From NCBI RefSeq assembly GCF_001187505.1, contig NZ_CP012150.1:5366048-5430047 (forward strand): a DNA stretch of 64,000 nt, in the 5' to 3' direction. Positions 1-7,878 of this stretch are shown here, piece after piece. The notes under the pieces were generated by a model. That model did no database searches. It was given only the letters and a program-made list of their open reading frames with translations, and was not told the DNA's origin. Source of the stretch: Mycolicibacterium goodii (GTDB lineage: Bacteria; Actinomycetota; Actinomycetes; Mycobacteriales; Mycobacteriaceae). Made by a program: the position numbers and the translations under genes. Each line of letters begins with the position of its first letter. Within the stretch, counting starts at the first letter, position 1.

Positions 1-29
1 ATCTGGCGTCGTTCGGGCTGCCTTGGAGG

Positions 30-145
30 CGAAGGGTCGGGTGCCAAGTTAGACGCGGCGTAACCTGCGGAGGTCCGCCATAACGCCGGCGGCATCTGAT
101 CCGGCCCTTCGTCCCGTCTGTTCAGCGTGGCACTGCCGACGGGAC
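30..145 (-). other. Structured non-coding stretch beside the IS110 gene
   Basis: There is no gene in bases 1–193. The stretch holds stacked inverted repeats: CGAAGGG 30–36 with CCCTTCG 105–111; CGGCGT 57–62 with ACGCCG 83–88, enclosing GCGGA 67–71 with TCCGC 74–78; and a perfect 8-bp stem GTCCCGTC 111–118 with GACGGGAC 138–145. IS110-family recombinases use a structured bridge RNA encoded in a non-coding end, so this is a candidate. It lies outside the inverted repeats, so it could equally be host sequence. Confidence 0.35.
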
Positions 146-193
146 TTGTGAAGGTGGGATTGAGGCTGGTCCTTTCGTCGATGGCGAGGTTGG

Positions 194-1408
194 TCAAACC
201 CAGCGGGCCGGGTCGTAGGCGGTGTGGTCGCGCACCAAGGCGTGGGCGATGCGGTTGGCACGGTGGGCCAGCGCACAGGCGATGACCCCGCCACGTTTGC
301 CGCGAGCTTTGAGTCCGCCGGCGTAAGCCTTGGCCGCCGGTTCGGTCAGCCATAGGCCGAGGCCGAGGTCGATCAAGGCGCGGCGCAAGGCCACGCTGCC
401 CTCGCGACTGATGCCGCCGTCACGGCGTTTGTGGGCGGATTCGTACTGCATCGGTGAGAGTCCCGAGGCCCGGTAGATTTGTCGCGGGCCGGGCCAACGG
501 GACGGATCACCCAGGGCTGCTGCGTAATTGGCTACTCGCACCACACCCCAACCCGGAACGGTGGTCAGGGTGGCGAACGGGCTGCGCGGCAACAGCACTG
601 CCAACGCGGCCTCAGCGGCCTGGATCTGTGAATCTAGGTCGGCGAGCAGGTTCAGGTCGGCGGCCAGGATCTGGCGGGAGATCGCCGCGTCCCGGGTAGG
701 CAGCGCATCGCGGGCTGCGGCGACCAGCCGCTCGGCGACGGGACGGCGCAGCTGCAGGTCGCGTGCCGCGGCGAAACGGATCAGCCGATTCACTCCGAGG
801 GCGGCCAGCCGGCAGGGGTCGGAGAACTCCGCGGCGACCAGCCGGCCGATCTTGGTGGCCAACACATCCGGCAGCGCCAGGGTCAGCCCAGGAAACGCCC
901 GATCCAGCTGCCCGAGCAACTGATTCTTTGTCGCCGTGCGCGTGGTGACCCGCCGGCTTCGGTGTCCCGCCCAGGCGCTGAGCTCGCCGATCACGACATC
1001 GCGGTCGGCGATGGCGCGCCCGCGCCCGGCCAGCGCCAGCTCGGTGATCGCCTCCAGATCGATCACGTCAGTCTTGATCCGGCGTCGGCCCTGCGCGCGG
1101 CGCTGCTCGGCGACATGGGCGGGATTGAGCTCCAACACCTCCCAGCCATCGGGCCAGCGGTGATCAAGCACTGGGCGGTGATAGTGGCCAGCAGCCTCCA
1201 CTGCCACCTTGACCTGCCCCGACACCGGAACTGCCGCCATCACGCTCGCCGCCGCAGCACCCAAGCCTGAGCGGTTCATCGTGAACTCTGTCGGGCTGAC
1301 CAGCAGATGACGTGCAGCATCGGTCACCGAAAACAAGGCCGAGGTCTTGCCCACATCAACAGCAACGACGATCGTGGACGACGTGACTGGAGCACACTGC
1401 ACAGACAC
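194..1408 (-). CDS. IS110-family transposase/recombinase (DEDD type)
   Basis: 404-aa recombinase for element mobility. The N-terminal DEDD_Tnp_IS110 domain shows AVDVGKT near residue 16, AVEAAGHYHRP near 74 and KTDVIDLEA near 112, which carry the acidic catalytic residues. The C-terminal Transposase_20 half has TVPGWGVV and a GLSPMQYES…ISREGSVALRR block that should hold the catalytic serine. The start is placed at the GTG at 1408 because GGAGG lies just upstream (1415–1419). An ATG at 1453 is in frame, but it would cross this ribosome site and a hairpin. That hairpin (ACACC/GGTGT, 1412–1425) may mask the site. The gene is full length with no frameshift, so it is probably functional. It sits downstream of the catabolic operon on the same strand. 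Confidence 0.9.
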   Translation of the reverse strand: MSVQCAPVTSSTIVVAVDVGKTSALFSVTDAARHLLVSPTEFTMNRSGLGAAAASVMAAVPVSGQVKVAVEAAGHYHRPVLDHRWPDGWEVLELNPAHVAEQRRAQGRRRIKTDVIDLEAITELALAGRGRAIADRDVVIGELSAWAGHRSRRVTTRTATKNQLLGQLDRAFPGLTLALPDVLATKIGRLVAAEFSDPCRLAALGVNRLIRFAAARDLQLRRPVAERLVAAARDALPTRDAAISRQILAADLNLLADLDSQIQAAEAALAVLLPRSPFATLTTVPGWGVVRVANYAAALGDPSRWPGPRQIYRASGLSPMQYESAHKRRDGGISREGSVALRRALIDLGLGLWLTEPAAKAYAGGLKARGKRGGVIACALAHRANRIAHALVRDHTAYDPARWV

Positions 1409-1512
1409 AAAACACCTCCGGGGTGTGTCAGGAGGTCCCACGTGCGACAACACGCGGACCCCACAAAGGATCAGTTACAGATCCCTTCCTGACACCTCCG
1501 GAGGCATTTGAG
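1409..1512 (-). other. Structured leader of the IS110 recombinase
   Basis: The 104 bases between the recombinase start and the right inverted repeat are non-coding and fold-prone. TGTCAGGA 1426–1433 pairs with TCCTGACA 1487–1494. Inside this arm CGTG 1441–1444 pairs with CACG 1451–1454. A separate small hairpin (1412–1425) covers the ribosome site. ACACCTCCGG is repeated directly at 1412–1421 and 1492–1501. In the IS110 branch the bridge RNA lies upstream of the gene, so this is the alternative candidate location; it is shorter than the roughly 180-nt RNA known for IS621. Confidence 0.35.
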
Positions 1513-1544
1513 AAGGACCAACTCGATCTATATCAACGCCGGGT

Positions 1545-1871
1545 TCACGTCGCAGTGGGTGTCTCACCGGCACGGGCCATCACCGTGCGGACCGGGGTGA
1601 TGCCGGTGAACCGGGCGACGTCGTCCATGACCGCCGACGTCTCCGGGGCCGACAACGCCCGCATCATCGCGTCCCGGTCCTCGAAGTGACACAGGCAGAT
1701 GGCGATCACGCCGTCCGCCTCGCCGCTGTCGGTCGCGAAATAGGCCTGAGCGGATCGCAGTCCGTGTGGGCGCCAGGCGCGTTCGACCATCGGCAGGTGG
1801 TGGGTGACGTAATAACCGCGGTCGAACCGGTCGTCGGTGGTGCCGACGTAGTGCACCAGCATCATGGTCAT
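1545..1871 (-). CDS. EthD-family small protein
   Basis: 108-aa protein of the EthD family (ferredoxin-like alpha/beta barrel, usually a dimer). Recognition rests on the pattern HYVGTTDDRFDRGYYVTHH near the N-terminus, a central CHFEDRDAMM segment and normal family length. EthD members are accessory proteins in some oxidative catabolic clusters; the biochemical role is mostly unknown. The ATG at 1871 is chosen because GGGAGGGAG lies just upstream; an in-frame ATG 18 bases earlier would run through that site. It is last in the minus-strand catabolic operon, about 100 bases after the transporter, which suggests a role in the same pathway. Confidence 0.75.
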   Translation of the reverse strand: MTMMLVHYVGTTDDRFDRGYYVTHHLPMVERAWRPHGLRSAQAYFATDSGEADGVIAICLCHFEDRDAMMRALSAPETSAVMDDVARFTGITPVRTVMARAGETPTAT

Positions 1872-1972
1872 CGGTGCTCCCTCCCTCATGGGACGAGCCG
1901 GTTGCCGCCCTCTCCATCGAGACTAGGCACCGGGCCTGCGGCCCGAGGGGGTGTGTCTCGGCCCCGCAAGTG

Positions 1973-3292
1973 TCACAACAGGTTCCGGCCCTTTGTCTCC
2001 GGGCTCAACAATGTGGTGACCAGACCGATGGTGACCAGGATGACGCTGTACAACGCGAAGACCCACTCCAGGTGGTGGTCCGCGAGCCAGGTGACGACGT
2101 ACGGCGCGGTGCCTCCGAAGAGAGCGACCGTGAACGAGTAGGGCACTCCGATGCCGGATGCCCGCACGTGCGTCGGGAACAGTTCGGCGAAGTAGGCAGG
2201 CATGATGCCGACGAACGCGCCGAGGAAGAACAGGGCGACCGAGGTCAGGACGAAAAGCCGTACCGGCGAGTTGTCGACGGCCGCCAGCAGCGGGAACGAC
2301 AGGACCATGAACGCGACCGAGTAGGTGATGAAGATCGGTTTGCGTCCGTAGCGGTCGGACAGTTTGCCCCACAGCGGCAGCGTGGCCATGAAGACGAGAT
2401 TGGCGGCGACGGTCGCCCACAACGCCGGACCGGCAGGGACGCCGCGCGAGCTGATCGCGAATCCCGACATCCCGATGGCCCACGTGTAGACCACGACGGT
2501 GCTCGCCAGGCTGAACCCGACCATTCTCGCGAGATTGGCCTTGTTCCTGCGCAATCCGCGGAGGACCTCGCGGGTGCCGACCGGCTGTGCCTGCGGCCCG
2601 GAATCCTCGGTGAGGAACGCTTCGGTCTCGGGCAGGCTGCGGCGGAGATACAGGCCGACGACGCCGAGCACACCACCGAGCAGAAACGGCAGCCGCCACG
2701 CCCACTGCTCCAGTGCCTCGGCGCCGAGCAGGCTGCTCGCTGCGGCGCCGATCAGCGACGCCAGCACGATGCCCGCCGTGACGGAGACGTACAGACTGGT
2801 CGACCACAGACCGCGTCGGGCAGGCGGCGCCACCTCGGCGATGTAGGTGTAGGACGCCGCGATCTCACCTCCGTGGGCCAGGCCCTGCGCGAGTCGCGCG
2901 ACGATCAGGATGATCGCCGCCCAGGTGCCCACGTCGGTCTGGACCGGCGCCACGCCGATCAGCAGGCTGCCGGTTGCCATCAGGATCATCGACGTGGTCA
3001 TCGAGAACCGGCGACCGCGCCGATCGGCCAACCAGCCGAACAGGAATCCACCGACCGGCCGCATGAGAAAGCCGACGGCGAACACCGCCAACGTGGACAG
3101 CATCGCACCGGCACCGCCGTCACCGACGAAGAACTGATGGGCGAAGAACGGTGCGAAGATCGCGTAGACACTCCAGTCGTACCACTCGAGGGTGTTGCCG
3201 ACACCGGCACCGATCAGCGTCCGGAACCGTTGTTGAGTCCGATGTTCCTGCCGGATGGCGACATCGACCAGGTGGTCGTTGGGGATGGACAT
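1973..3292 (-). CDS. MFS transporter, metabolite:H+ symporter (MHS) type
   Basis: 439-aa inner-membrane transporter with about 12 hydrophobic segments. The first segment begins GNTLEWYDWSVYAIFAPFF, typical of the MHS group (ShiA, PcaK, KgtP, ProP), and is followed by FLFGWLADRRGRR, the MFS loop 2–3 signature. The second half carries GKLSDRYGRKP, the repeated signature. It lies 67 bases downstream of the molybdenum-hydroxylase genes in the same direction, so it probably imports the substrate of that pathway. MHS members carry organic acids and betaines; the actual substrate cannot be read from the sequence. Confidence 0.85.
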   Translation of the reverse strand: MSIPNDHLVDVAIRQEHRTQQRFRTLIGAGVGNTLEWYDWSVYAIFAPFFAHQFFVGDGGAGAMLSTLAVFAVGFLMRPVGGFLFGWLADRRGRRFSMTTSMILMATGSLLIGVAPVQTDVGTWAAIILIVARLAQGLAHGGEIAASYTYIAEVAPPARRGLWSTSLYVSVTAGIVLASLIGAAASSLLGAEALEQWAWRLPFLLGGVLGVVGLYLRRSLPETEAFLTEDSGPQAQPVGTREVLRGLRRNKANLARMVGFSLASTVVVYTWAIGMSGFAISSRGVPAGPALWATVAANLVFMATLPLWGKLSDRYGRKPIFITYSVAFMVLSFPLLAAVDNSPVRLFVLTSVALFFLGAFVGIMPAYFAELFPTHVRASGIGVPYSFTVALFGGTAPYVVTWLADHHLEWVFALYSVILVTIGLVTTLLSPETKGRNLL

Positions 3293-3359
3293 CTGACCTC
3301 CTCAGGGCAGCATGGATCACCACCGCGGCGTCCCTCGCCCGGTGTACGAATCGGATGTG

Positions 3360-3845
3360 TCAGCCGGGTGGCTGGTCTCGAAGTTCTGCGGCGCGCTGCA
3401 CCGCGCGTACCGCATTGGTGTAACCGGTGCAGCGGCACAGGTTGCCGCTGAGCGCATCTCGAATCTCGGCGGCCGACGGGTGGGGCTCGCGCTCGAGCAG
3501 ATCGGTTGCGGCCAGCAGCATGCCGGGAAGGCAGAAGCCGCACTGGAAGGCGTACTGCTCCATGAAGGCCTGCTGCACCGGGCCGGGTCGGTCACCGTCG
3601 GCCAGACCGGCGATCGTCTGCACGCGGGCGCCGTCGGCCCGGCCCGCCAGGATCAGACAGGTCTTGACGCAGCGCCCGTCCACCACCGCGGTACAGGTTC
3701 CGCAGTCCCCGTTGCGACATCCGGCACGCACCTCGGTCCGGCCGAGTTCCTCACGCAGCACATCGAGCAGAGTGAGGTCGGCGTCGACGGTGAGATGGGC
3801 GGGGCTCCCGTCGACCTCCACGCTGATGTCGACCGTGTCAGACAT
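3360..3845 (-). CDS. Molybdenum hydroxylase small (2Fe-2S) subunit
   Basis: 161-aa electron-transfer subunit of a xanthine dehydrogenase/CO dehydrogenase-type hydroxylase. All eight cluster ligands are present: C43, C48, C51 and C63 for the plant-ferredoxin-type cluster, and C102, C105, C137 and C139 for the second, all-helical cluster (QCGFC … NLCRC). The length is normal. The ATG at 3845 overlaps the end of the FAD-subunit gene by 8 bases; a longer in-frame reading upstream is discarded because it is antisense-like low-complexity sequence inside that gene. It passes electrons from the molybdenum centre to the FAD subunit encoded just upstream. Confidence 0.92.
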   Translation of the reverse strand: MSDTVDISVEVDGSPAHLTVDADLTLLDVLREELGRTEVRAGCRNGDCGTCTAVVDGRCVKTCLILAGRADGARVQTIAGLADGDRPGPVQQAFMEQYAFQCGFCLPGMLLAATDLLEREPHPSAAEIRDALSGNLCRCTGYTNAVRAVQRAAELRDQPPG

Positions 3846-4668
3846 GTTCCGCTCCCTGTTCGACGGCCCGCGCGGCGACCTCAGGGGCCACCCGCCTCCG
3901 GTAGTTCCAATCGGCGCGCAGGTCCGACCAGCGTTGCGCGGGTGGGATGCGGTCGACATGTTCGGCCACCACGGCGCGCACCGCGTCGAGGTCCGGAAGT
4001 GGGATCCGCTGTGGGACTTTCGCCACGCCGCCGAGCACGACATGGCCGGGCAGTACCGCCGCGGCGGTGACGACGGGCCAGGATGACTCGGCGGACTTGA
4101 GTTTGACGTACCCGAATCCTGCTGTGGCCGGTCGTTGCATCGGCCTGGGTATGCGTACCGCGGCGACGAACTCGTCGGCCGCGAGATCCGTCTGCTCGGC
4201 GCCACGCAGAAACGCCTGGGCGTCCACGACCCGGGTGCCCGAGGTCGAGTGGATCAGCACCTCGGCGTCCAGCGCCACCAGGGCCGCCGGGATGTCCGAC
4301 TGCGGACGCGCCGCGCACAGCGCCCCCACGATGGTGCCCTGGTTGCGGATCTGGATACCGCCGGTGATACCTGCGCACAACCGGTGCAGCAACGGCAGGT
4401 CTCGACGGACCTGCGCGGACTCCAGCACCTGCTGATAGCTTGTCAGTGCGCCGAATTCGACTGCGCCCTCGCGGTATTCGATACCGTCGAGATCGGCTTT
4501 CCCGAGGTCGACGACGTGGGTTGCGGTGATGTCGCCACGGACCAACGCCGGCACGGTCAGCGTTCCCCCACCGACGATCAGCGGGTCGCCGCCGCCTCCG
4601 ACGATGTCGGCCAGGCTCTTGGCGACGTCGTCTCGGTTGCGCGGCAACACGATGCCGAAGGTGCTCAT
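3838..4668 (-). CDS. Molybdenum hydroxylase medium (FAD-binding) subunit
   Basis: 276-aa subunit of the CoxM/CutM type. The N-terminal FAD-binding motif is seen as IVGGGTLTVPALVRGDI near residue 30, and a second FAD-contact block GIQIRNQGTIVG near residue 103. The C-terminal CO_deh_flav_C domain contains VKLKSAESSWPVV. It accepts electrons from the 2Fe-2S subunit and passes them to an outside acceptor. The start overlaps the end of the large-subunit gene by four bases (ATGA), so the three subunits are translationally linked in the order large–medium–small. Confidence 0.9.
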   Translation of the reverse strand: MSTFGIVLPRNRDDVAKSLADIVGGGGDPLIVGGGTLTVPALVRGDITATHVVDLGKADLDGIEYREGAVEFGALTSYQQVLESAQVRRDLPLLHRLCAGITGGIQIRNQGTIVGALCAARPQSDIPAALVALDAEVLIHSTSGTRVVDAQAFLRGAEQTDLAADEFVAAVRIPRPMQRPATAGFGYVKLKSAESSWPVVTAAAVLPGHVVLGGVAKVPQRIPLPDLDAVRAVVAEHVDRIPPAQRWSDLRADWNYRRRVAPEVAARAVEQGAEHV

Positions 4669-7016
4669 GTGTCGCTCCGCGACCCGCGCTCGGGGATCAT
4701 GGCGAGAACCGTCGGTGGAGCCAGCGGAACGCTGGTCACCGCGGCAAGGGGTGCGCCCTGCCGGTGCAGTGCATCGTCGACCGCGTTGGCAACGGCGGCG
4801 AGCGCTCCCCCGACGCCGGCCTCACCGGCCCCCTTGGCACCCAACAAGGTGTGCGGCGAGCGGGTTTCGTGGTGCCCGATGACGAAGTCCGGCAGGTCGT
4901 TGGCACGCGGCACCATGTATTCCTTGAACGTGGGCGCGGCCGGAGATCCGTCGGTGTCGAATCGGCTGTCCTCGAACAGCGCGAGGCCGACGCCCATGGC
5001 GATCGCGCCCTGCAGCTGTCCCTCCACGAGCACGGGTTCGACGACGCGCCCGCAGTCGTGGACCGCGGTGACGGCCCGCACCTTGACCACTCCCGTCGCG
5101 GTGTCCACGTCGACCTCGGCCACGTACGCGCCGCTGGAGAAGTAGGGGTAGCTGTACCGGTACGCCGAATCGTCCACCGGTGTGGGGTGATAGCTGCGGG
5201 TGGACGACAGGTCGCCGTCGTTGGCGGCACGCGCACACAGTTGCGGCAGCGGCAGCGGGTTACATCCCGGGGCGTGCGCGGCGTCGTCGGCGAGCGCGAC
5301 GTCCTGCGGCGCGCAGCCGAGCACGGTTGCGGCCGTGCGCCGCAATGCGTCGGCGACGTCGGTCGCCGCCAGCACCACCGCCGCGCCGCCGACGGCGACT
5401 CCCCGGCTGCTGGCGTTGCCGGTGCCGGGCGGGCACAGGTCGGTGTCGCCTTGGATCACCGCCACGTTCGCCGGTGTGGTACCCAGTGTTTCGGCGGCCA
5501 GCCGCGCCAGCGCGGTGTCGTTACCTCCGCCGGGGTTGGTCACACCGCTGAACACCATGACATGCCCGTCGCGGTCGACGCGGACCGTCGCGGCTTCTGG
5601 CGCGGCGGTGGTGGGCGTGACCCCCTCGGTCAGCCGGCCCGACGCGTGACCGCCGCCTTCCGGGGTGATCTCGAAGGAGATTCCCACCCCGCGGCGCACG
5701 GTGGACGTCGCAGGCCCCGGTGTCCCGGCCGGATCGGCGATCCGCAGGACCTGGTCGAGCACCGCATGGTAGTCGCCGCTGTCGATCTGATAGCCGCTCG
5801 GCATCCGATGCGGAAAAGCGTCCGTAGACAGAAGATTTCGCCGGCGCACCTCGGCGGGACCGAGCCGCAGCCGCCGGGCGACGAGGTCCATCACGCGTTC
5901 CATCACGAACACCGGGCCCTCCTTGCCGAACCCCCGGCAGGAATGCCACGGCGGCACATGCGTGGCCACCGCACGGGACCGGACGTCGATGTGCGGAATA
6001 TCGTACGGTCCGGGAAAACTGGCGGCACTCACATAGGCCTGCCGCCAGCCCGGGGACACCGACCGCGCACCGACCGGCACCACCATGTCATCGGTGAACA
6101 CATTGACGCGCCCGGTGTCGTCGAAACCCACCCGCACGCGGTGGATCTGCTCACGGCCGCCGCCCAGGAAGCATTCGGCCCGCGACTCGATCCATTTGAC
6201 CGGCCGCCCGCACAACATGCTCAGCAGGCACACCAGCGGTTCCTCGACCGGCCCGGTCATCTTCAGCCCGAAGGATCCGCCGACGTTGGGGACGACGACG
6301 CGGATCGCGTCGAGCGGCAGCCGGAGCACCTCGGCGAGCTCGGCGCGCAACTGGAACGGCTGTTGGTGGGCGGCGTGGACGGTCAGCCGTTTGGTGTCGT
6401 CGTCCCAGCAGGCCACGTAGCCCCGGGTCTCCAACGGCGCGGTGGTGCTGCGGCCGACGGTGAACTCGGCGTCGAGGATGTGCACGGCCCGACGCAGGGC
6501 GGCCTCGGGGTCGCCGCTGCGAAAGTGGTTCTCGGTGACCAGATGATCGCGCTGATCGGCCGAGAGCGTCGGTGTGCCCAGGTATTCGCGGGGATCGGTC
6601 ACCGTCGGCAGATCGTCGTATTCGACCGTCACCGCGGCCGCCGCGGCGCGTGCGGCGCGGGGATTTTCCGCCGCCAGCACGACAATCGGTTCCCCGACAT
6701 AGCGGACCGTTTCGGTGGGCAGCGCCTGCAGCGCGACGTGGCGGGCCCCGAGCAGTTCGGGTTCGCCGAACTGGTAGGGCAGCGTGTCGAGGTGCAGTGC
6801 CGCCTCGGTGGCGTCGAGCACCCGCACCACCGCGGGATGGGCCTTCGCGGCGGACGTGTCGACCGACACGATCCGGGCGTGTGCGCGTGTGCTGCGCACC
6901 ACGGCCATGTGCAGCAGCCCCTCGGCGCGCATGTCGTCGATGAATTGCGCCTGCCCCGTGGCGAATTCAAGTGCGTGCCGTTTGGGCCACCTGCCCGGGG
7001 CGGTCCTGGTGTCCAT
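4665..7016 (-). CDS. Molybdenum hydroxylase large (molybdopterin) subunit
   Basis: 783-aa catalytic subunit of the xanthine oxidase superfamily. The order is the Ald_Xan_dh_C a/b hammerhead (residues ~15–130, starting RHALEFATGQAQF) followed by the MoCoBD region. Molybdopterin-contact blocks include NVGGSFGLK, SCRGFGKEGP and NPGGGND. The catalytic glutamate sits in GAKGAGEAGVGG near residue 740. The active-site loop lacks the AYRCSFR sequence of true CO dehydrogenase, so it is an organic-substrate hydroxylase and not a CO oxidiser. It follows the crotonase gene after 46 bases and overlaps the FAD subunit by four. The substrate is unknown; neighbours suggest a cyclic ketone or N-heterocycle. 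Confidence 0.9.
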   Translation of the reverse strand: MDTRTAPGRWPKRHALEFATGQAQFIDDMRAEGLLHMAVVRSTRAHARIVSVDTSAAKAHPAVVRVLDATEAALHLDTLPYQFGEPELLGARHVALQALPTETVRYVGEPIVVLAAENPRAARAAAAAVTVEYDDLPTVTDPREYLGTPTLSADQRDHLVTENHFRSGDPEAALRRAVHILDAEFTVGRSTTAPLETRGYVACWDDDTKRLTVHAAHQQPFQLRAELAEVLRLPLDAIRVVVPNVGGSFGLKMTGPVEEPLVCLLSMLCGRPVKWIESRAECFLGGGREQIHRVRVGFDDTGRVNVFTDDMVVPVGARSVSPGWRQAYVSAASFPGPYDIPHIDVRSRAVATHVPPWHSCRGFGKEGPVFVMERVMDLVARRLRLGPAEVRRRNLLSTDAFPHRMPSGYQIDSGDYHAVLDQVLRIADPAGTPGPATSTVRRGVGISFEITPEGGGHASGRLTEGVTPTTAAPEAATVRVDRDGHVMVFSGVTNPGGGNDTALARLAAETLGTTPANVAVIQGDTDLCPPGTGNASSRGVAVGGAAVVLAATDVADALRRTAATVLGCAPQDVALADDAAHAPGCNPLPLPQLCARAANDGDLSSTRSYHPTPVDDSAYRYSYPYFSSGAYVAEVDVDTATGVVKVRAVTAVHDCGRVVEPVLVEGQLQGAIAMGVGLALFEDSRFDTDGSPAAPTFKEYMVPRANDLPDFVIGHHETRSPHTLLGAKGAGEAGVGGALAAVANAVDDALHRQGAPLAAVTSVPLAPPTVLAMIPERGSRSDT

Positions 7017-7062
7017 CGCTCTCCTCGTTGAGATCGAATTGGTGAGATCGAGCCTGCGGCCG

Positions 7063-7878
7063 TCAACCCTTCATGCGGGCGAGGCCTTCGAGCGCCAGGC
7101 CGTACCCGAGCAGGCCGTGCATGCGCTGGCGGAGGTCTTCGGTGAGCACGGTGCGGCTGTAGCGGCGCACCAGCCGCGGCTGCTTCATCAGCTCTGCGGC
7201 CAGCTCCCTGGCACGGCTCAACAGATCGGTCCGTGGCAGCACCTCGTTGACCAGTCCGATCTCGCGCGCCTCGGCCGCGCTCAATTGCTGCCCGGTCAAC
7301 AGGAAGTACCGCGCCCTGGTGGGCCCCATCAGCATGGGCATCACGATGTGCATGCCGTCGCCCGGCACCATGCCGCCGGGGAAGTGCGCGGTGTCCTGGA
7401 AGTAGGTGTCGTCGGTGGCCAGCACGATGTCGGAGACCAGCGGGATCTCGGCGTGACGGACCGCGGGCCCGTTGATCGCGGCGATCACCGGGGCCTCGAT
7501 GGACAGCAGGTTCGGCAGCAGTTGCTTGCCCTCCCATTGGATGGGGTCGTAGGTCTCCGGGGTCATGGTACGGCGGTTGGGGTGCTGGCCGGGGGCGATC
7601 GCCGGCCCGCTGAACGCCTCGCCGGTTCCGGTCATGATGACCACGTCGTTCTCGCGGTCACGCCCGATCTCCAGGAAGGCATCCTCGAATTCGTTGTGGG
7701 CCAACAGACTCCACTGCAACGGGCCACCGTTGGTGTGGAAGTGCAGTTCCAGGACGCCGTCGGTGCGCTCCATCCGGATGGTTTCGTAGCGGTCTTTGTA
7801 CGACTCGAACGTGGTGGGCTTGCGGTCCAGGTGCGTCATCGCGGCGACGTGGTCGACTCTGGCGTGGGTCTCGGTCAT
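7063..7878 (-). CDS. Crotonase-superfamily hydrolase, 6-oxocamphor hydrolase-like
   Basis: 271-aa member of the enoyl-CoA hydratase fold. It lacks the paired glutamates of a classical hydratase. Instead it shows RHAEIP (H142), AHFPGGMVPGD (H165 and D174). As I recall 6-oxocamphor hydrolase, its active-site residues are H122, H145 and D154, so all three are at a constant offset of 20. That enzyme performs a retro-Claisen cleavage of a cyclic beta-diketone without CoA. The start at 7878 overlaps the stop of the cyclase gene (TGATG). In context it would open a ring made by the molybdenum hydroxylase pathway. The class is likely; the substrate is inference. Confidence 0.75.
   Translation of the reverse strand: MTETHARVDHVAAMTHLDRKPTTFESYKDRYETIRMERTDGVLELHFHTNGGPLQWSLLAHNEFEDAFLEIGRDRENDVVIMTGTGEAFSGPAIAPGQHPNRRTMTPETYDPIQWEGKQLLPNLLSIEAPVIAAINGPAVRHAEIPLVSDIVLATDDTYFQDTAHFPGGMVPGDGMHIVMPMLMGPTRARYFLLTGQQLSAAEAREIGLVNEVLPRTDLLSRARELAAELMKQPRLVRRYSRTVLTEDLRQRMHGLLGYGLALEGLARMKG

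Larger units (their letters stand above)
158..1528 (-). mobile_element. IS110-family insertion element, probable extent by inverted repeats
   Basis: The span is set by an imperfect inverted repeat that brackets the recombinase gene. Plus-strand 158–174 (GATTGAGGCTGGTCCTT) matches the reverse complement of 1513–1528 (GATCGAGTTGGTCCTT) at 14 of 17 positions with one gap. Such subterminal repeats are known in the IS1111 branch of IS110. No target-site duplication is visible, which is usual for this family. True ends may lie a few bases to about 150 bases further out, because the bases on the left (1–157) are also non-coding and structured. Confidence 0.55.

Noticed and set aside
1874..3451. 525-codon plus-strand open frame
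   Set aside because: It runs antisense to the MHS transporter, has charged low-complexity composition (RQDERG-type repeats) and no domain; a usual high-GC shadow.
4665..7016. CO dehydrogenase (coxL)
   Set aside because: The AYRCSFR active-site loop required for CO oxidation is absent.
4764..7031. 755-codon plus-strand open frame
   Set aside because: Entirely antisense to the molybdenum-hydroxylase large subunit, which has all family motifs.
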